A stretch of DNA of 64,000 nt, taken from NCBI GenBank assembly GCA_001692895.1, contig KV748228.1, positions 311,344 to 375,343 of the forward strand. The letters are read 5' to 3'. The position numbers were made by a program, and so were the translations under genes. Below the pieces are notes generated by a model that was not told where the DNA came from, made no database searches, and was given only the letters and a program-made list of their open reading frames with translations. Of this stretch, positions 59,404 through 64,000 are shown in pieces. Positions within the stretch are counted from its first letter, which is position 1. Every line of letters begins with the position of its first letter. The stretch comes from Cenococcum geophilum 1.58 (Eukaryota > Ascomycota > Dothideomycetes > Gloniales > Gloniaceae).

Positions 59404-60629
59404 ACTGGTACTATACTGCGAGATATAACTAGTAAGTTCTTTAAGTTATTAAAATATACTTATAGGTAGTCTATATCTACTAAATAAAGCAAAAATAGGG
59501 TATTAACCTTAATAATATAAAACTCGATTATACTAATAAGGGTAGCCACTTTAGCTAATCCGATTAATAAGGTTAATCTAATACCGAATTATACGTTAAC
59601 TATACCTTATATAGTTATATTAAGTTATATATTAGTATTAAGTCTTTAAAATACTAAGAACTAACTATATCCTACCATAAAGCGTTTAGAGGCTTTTGTA
59701 TTAATTATAATACCTAAAAAGCGGTCTATAGTATAGCGGGACATAGTTATATTATAAGTAAATAGGTCTTTATTAGTTACGAAAGGTATTTATATAAAAG
59801 GAGTTATGCTATTTATAGTTATGACTAAATAACTAAATGCCTTATTTGCTAGGTTAGTAGCTATAAGAGTTACTTCCTATTGCTTAACTTAACTAAAGAA
59901 TATATAGAAGTAATTAATGTATAACTAATTGTTCTAGTTAACTGTCTTAGTACTTATATTAATAGTTAGTGTATAAAAGACTTTTTTAAGCTCTTCTTTT
60001 AAGTTAATACTATTATTGTCCTTATAGTCGGCGATGTATTAATTAAGGCGTTAAGTAAAGCGATTATTAAACTTATTAAACTTATCCTTATTAATACTTC
60101 TAAACTAAGCCTTCGCCTCTTCTTATTCTTCCTTACTATACTTCTATAAGTAATAGTCTTCCTTATTATATATAAAGTAATATAGTTTGTGTTAAGAAGG
60201 GAATTAAGGTCAATTATAATTGCGATTTCGGTTATAGTTGTCTCTCCTTTTAAGGTATTGGCGGTCTGTATAATAGGCTTAAACTTATTCTAAGTTCTGC
60301 TTTTTATAAGCCGTAATTAAGGATTATAGTTTATTAATAAAGGGGCCTAGTTTATCTAGTAGATCTAATATAGTAATTTAATATATAGGAATCCCTTAAT
60401 AAGATATAACAAGCTTATTATAGAGGAATGGGACTCCTTATAGTTCTAAATTCAGTCCATGCTATAGTTAAGAGAGTTTAGTAACTAGTATCTGAAGATA
60501 TTAACTAGTTAATTTATCCGCATTCTTTTATATAACTGTCTATAGTAATATTAAATTCTATTTATTAAGGCTTTTGCATTTAGAATTAGGTCCTTTAAAG
60601 AAGCTATAAAGTGACTTATAAGCGTCCTT
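59404..60629 (-). pseudogene. Copia-D gag and protease relic
   Basis: Minus-strand continuation of Copia-D to the right of Gypsy-B. The protease area is near 59.5-59.75 kb (VDTPFLLCL-type context: VNTLFLLYLVDID), gag from about 59.8 to 60.63 kb. Interrupted at 60629 by Gypsy-A2. Confidence 0.7.
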
Positions 60630-60841
60630 TATTACGGCACTAGCAGAACCTAGCAGAACTTGGCAGAACTTCGCGGTCACGTGACTAGAAGACCGCATAA
60701 AAAGAACCCTACTTCGACTAGCGCTGCTTTTCTTCTCCTTTCCTTTCTCTAGCTTTAGATCCTCGTTTATAGACTACTAATTATACAGGCTTACGCGTCC
60801 CTCTTGCCGTGCTTGTGCCTTAATTAACTAAGTTGCTAATA
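60630..60841 (+). repeat. Gypsy-A2 5' LTR
   Basis: TATTACGGCAC (decayed TGTTACGG) to GTTGCTAATA; 212 bp, the reverse complement of the Gypsy-A1 LTRs. Confidence 0.88.
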
Positions 60842-61042
60842 TTATCTAAAGCTTAACTACCCTTTTTTCTTAAGAAGGAACTTAAATATATTTACGGACC
60901 ACAAACTAGAATAGAATATAGAATTAGACCTAAAGAATATTACCAGAACTAGAAGAATAGAAAAGAATAATAAGACCTATAGAATATATACAGACCAGAA
61001 CCCCTATAGAATCCTACTAAAGGTTACCCTAATAACTGTACT

Positions 61043-64000
61043 ATGATGCTAAAAAATATAATAGCCGGTAAAGCAGCCGTAGGACCCTTAAATACCTCTA
61101 ATAGTGAAATAGTAACTAACTCGAACTCCTAAGTAGAGCTCATAGCAGCTAATGCCAAAATTAAACAACTTTAAGAGCTGCTTAAAGCTAGAGAACCCCC
61201 TATACTTAGTAAGGAATTATTAGACACCTAAAGACTTACTATAGTCCTTAAGGCTCTAGCCTAACGTACAGTATTAGCATTATTACGGTCCATAAAGGTT
61301 GCGGATCCCCTATTGCTTATAGACGGAACCAACCCTACATTTAACAATTGGAAGCTTTAATTACAGGATAAGCTTAAAGTTAATGCGGACCACTTCCCTA
61401 CTACTTAGGCTAAAATGGCCTATGTCTTTGGCCGTACCGGCGGGGATGTATAGACGCACCTACGTCTATAGTACGCATAGGACTTGGCAGAGCCCTTCCT
61501 CTCTAAAGAAGAGATAATTATTTACCTATCTTTTATTTATAAGGACCTCTTTAAAGTATAAAACGCCTGACTTAATTATAAAAGCCTAAATATAAAAACG
61601 ACAGAGACCTTCTTAGCCTTTTAGACCCGCTTTCTGCACCTAGCCGGCTAGGCTTAAATTCCCTAGGAAGATCTAATACCAGACCTATTTGATAAGCTTA
61701 CCCTAGACCTGCAGCGAGCCGTACTGCTAGTTTTTACTACTATATAGACGCTAAAGGAACTTACGGACTAGTGCTTGGCTATTAACTAAGGCCTCTACTA
61801 AATTAAGGTACGCGCCGAACGGTATAAAGCTAGAAACCCTTTAAATCAGACCACAAGCAATATAAGAACGGCCCGTAATGCCCCGGCACGATTAGTAACC
61901 CCCGTAGCACTACCCGTACAGCCTACCGCCAATTTAGTAGCTAGCCGTGCGGCCAGCCCTACTATGGGTTTAGTAAATGCTCGGCCTATATATAGCAACC
62001 CCCGTATATAGGCCCTTAGTAATTAAGGAGCTTACTTCTCTTATGGATAGAAAGGTTACCGTATAAGGGATTACCTAATAAACGCGAAAGTGGATAAGGT
62101 TTTATTAATCCAGGAGGATAGCGCGGAGTTAGAAAAAGAGGAACTTTAGAGGAAGACTCCTCTCTAGGGTTAAAAGGGATTAATATATTAGATGTTAATC
62201 TAGGTTAGCTAGTTAGTAGAAAAAGCTACACTATCCCTTGTACTTTATTCTATAATAAATACCAAGTTTTAACCTCTGCTTTAGCTAACTTTAGAGTAAA
62301 TACCTTCGCCTTAATAGATACCTAGTATGCCGTAAAGCTAGCTAACTTTCTAAATGTACCTATTAAAGAACTGCCTAAACTAATTCCTATTCGCGGGTAT
62401 AATAGGCGGATAGGACCACCTATTACGACTATCTTGCAGATTTACCTCTATATTAACAGATAAAGGTAATATAACGCCCCCTTCCTTATTATAGACCTAG
62501 GTAGCTATAATATAATCTTAGGGCGAAAATAGCTAGCCTATTTAGGCTTATAGCTTAATATATAGAGTAGACGGCTTACCTAGCCCAAAACCCTACCCCT
62601 AACCCCTTCCTTTATAAAAGAAATTAGCATTATAATAGAAAACCTTATACAGCCCTAAATTAATACTATTTACTAGGCTAATTCTATGCGTAGGGACTAG
62701 GCCTTTAAGAAAGATATATAGCTTAATTTGTAATAAATCTATATACTATGTTGCCCCCAGACTACCTATATCACGCCACCCGCATTAAAGACCTAAGAAG
62801 TTAATAGTAACCTAGAAAAGCCCCCTATAGAGAGCTTAGGCCCTATACAGCTATAAAGAACAGCAAGGGATATTAAACGTTATACTAAACTAATAGATTG
62901 GAGGGATAACCTATGGAAGATGGAATAGGAGCTAAGAAAGATTATAAACCCTAGACCGCAAAATACGGTCCGGAAAACGGCTATAAGGAAACTAGCGGAC
63001 CTCCTACCAGTTAATGTCTGCTATATTAATGCCGTAGGATTCTACCAGAACTTGGTTTAGCCTAATACTATCGCCTTTATAACGAGCTTATACAAAATTA
63101 ATTAAATAATTAAGGAAAAGGGAAATAAGCTTAGCGGACAAGAAAGCGAGCTTATAGATAAGGAACTAGTAGAATAAAAGCTGCCCTATTAACACCAGAA
63201 ATTTAAGGATATATTCTCTAAAGCAGCGTCTAATATACTTCTACCTTACCGACTATATAACTATAAGATTGAGATTAAGCAGGGTAAAGAAAATACCCTT
63301 AGCTTTAGCCCCCTTTACAAGCAGTCTATTACCGAATTGCAGGCTATAAAGTAGTATTTTATTAATAACCTAAATAAGGGCTTTATTAAGCCTAGCTAAG
63401 CCCCTTTTACCTTACCTATTCTCTTTATTAAAAAGCTAAATAGAGGACTCCGCTTCTATATTAACTACTATAAGCTAAACAATATAACCCATAAGGATCA
63501 CTATCCGCTGCCCCTACTTAATAAAACTCTGGCCCGAATGAGTAGAGCTAAGGTCTTTATAAAGCTTAATATCCGCTAGGCCTTTTATTAAATTAGGATA
63601 AACCCTAGGTTTAAAAATCTTACTATATTTTAGACCTGTTACGGAACGTATAAATATAAAGTGCTCCCTTTTAAACTAACTAACGGACTAGCTACGTACC
63701 AGCGGTATATAAATAATGTACTCTTTAACTACCTTAACAATTTCTATACGGCCTATTTGGATGATATTATAATCTACTTTAAGAACGAGCTAGAATACGA
63801 GAAGTATGTTTATAAAGTCCTACAACGGCTCTATAAGACTGGCCTCTAGGTCAATATTAAGAAGTTAGAGTTTAGTGTTAAGCGTATAAAGTACCTAGGT
63901 TTTATTATTAGTATAGACGGAATTAAAACCGACCTAAAGAAAACGGCCGTAATTAACTAGTGGGCACCCCTACGGACCGTAAAGGGGGTATAATCCTTTT
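61043..64000 (+). pseudogene. Gypsy-A2 gag-pol relic (partial)
   Basis: gag from an ATG at 61043 or 61046 to about 62.15 kb, with a decayed zinc knuckle near 62.03 kb in which Cys codons have become Tyr (YFSYG.KGYRIRDY). Aspartic protease about 62.3-62.6 kb (NTFALIDT.YAVKLANF). Reverse transcriptase from about 63.3 kb; the open stretch 63661-63849 contains LPFKLTNGLATYQRYINNVL and keeps an intact YLDDIIIY catalytic motif. Stops at former Gln/Trp codons elsewhere. Confidence 0.87.

Larger units (their letters stand above)
41881..60629 (-). mobile_element. Copia-D LTR retrotransposon, split by Gypsy-B and cut by Gypsy-A2
   Basis: Minus-strand copia sequence runs from about 42.2 to 45.0 kb and continues at 59404-60629 once Gypsy-B and one ATACG target copy are removed. 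The 5' end lies beyond the Gypsy-A2 insertion, outside the window. The left boundary is uncertain. Confidence 0.75.
60630..64000 (+). mobile_element. Gypsy-A2, second copy of Gypsy-A, truncated by the window end
   Basis: Same family as Gypsy-A1 but on the plus strand. It starts with a 212-bp LTR and runs through gag, protease and part of the reverse transcriptase. The left flank is TCCTT; the matching duplication would lie outside the window. Confidence 0.9.

Overview
The window reads as a nuclear contig of a filamentous ascomycete (Pezizomycotina). Genes carry short GT-AG introns of about 47-130 bp, a Clr5-domain protein is present, and the right-hand four fifths is repeat DNA with the mark of repeat-induced point mutation (RIP): very AT-rich, nearly all CAG/CAA/TGG codons of transposon reading frames turned into stops, and paired LTRs that differ by transitions.

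Left part, about 1-13.6 kb, ordinary composition, four host genes: a PP4 phosphatase regulatory subunit 3 (PSY2/SMEK type, 8 exons, 873 aa, +), dihydrofolate reductase (+), an alpha/beta hydrolase (-), and a Clr5-domain protein (-) whose frame is cut by one TAG. Small DNA transposons sit between them. A 782-bp hAT-like non-autonomous element with an 8-bp target duplication landed exactly at the DHFR stop codon. A 446-bp MITE with 74-bp perfect terminal inverted repeats and a TA duplication lies just before the composition changes. Smaller inverted-repeat elements and a WD40-repeat relic fill other gaps.

Right part, about 13.6-64 kb, AT-rich and without host genes: a nested stack of LTR retrotransposons. 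I could delimit most of them by equal-length LTR pairs and 5-bp target-site duplications (TSDs). Copia-A1 13934-20140 (TSD ATTAT) lies inside a 26-bp AT minisatellite. Copia-B 20692-32862 (AACCT) holds Copia-C 20996-26863 (CCCTT, reverse) and a solo LTR 29063-29256 (ATTAG). Copia-A2 32944-41638 (ATTAA) is a deletion derivative whose 3' LTR is split by Gypsy-A1 35648-41520 (CTGTT/CTGTC, reverse). Copia-D (reverse, from about 41.9 kb) is split by Gypsy-B 45018-59398 (ATACG, reverse), which is itself split by Gypsy-C 52267-58610 (GCTAT, reverse). Copia-D is split again by a second Gypsy-A copy from 60630 to the window end. Element names are local to this report.

All polyproteins are dead. Protease, integrase, reverse transcriptase, RNase H and, in the three reverse-strand Gypsy elements, a C-terminal chromodomain can still be read through the stops. 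The nesting gives a relative insertion order. I saw no tRNA, rRNA or CRISPR array.
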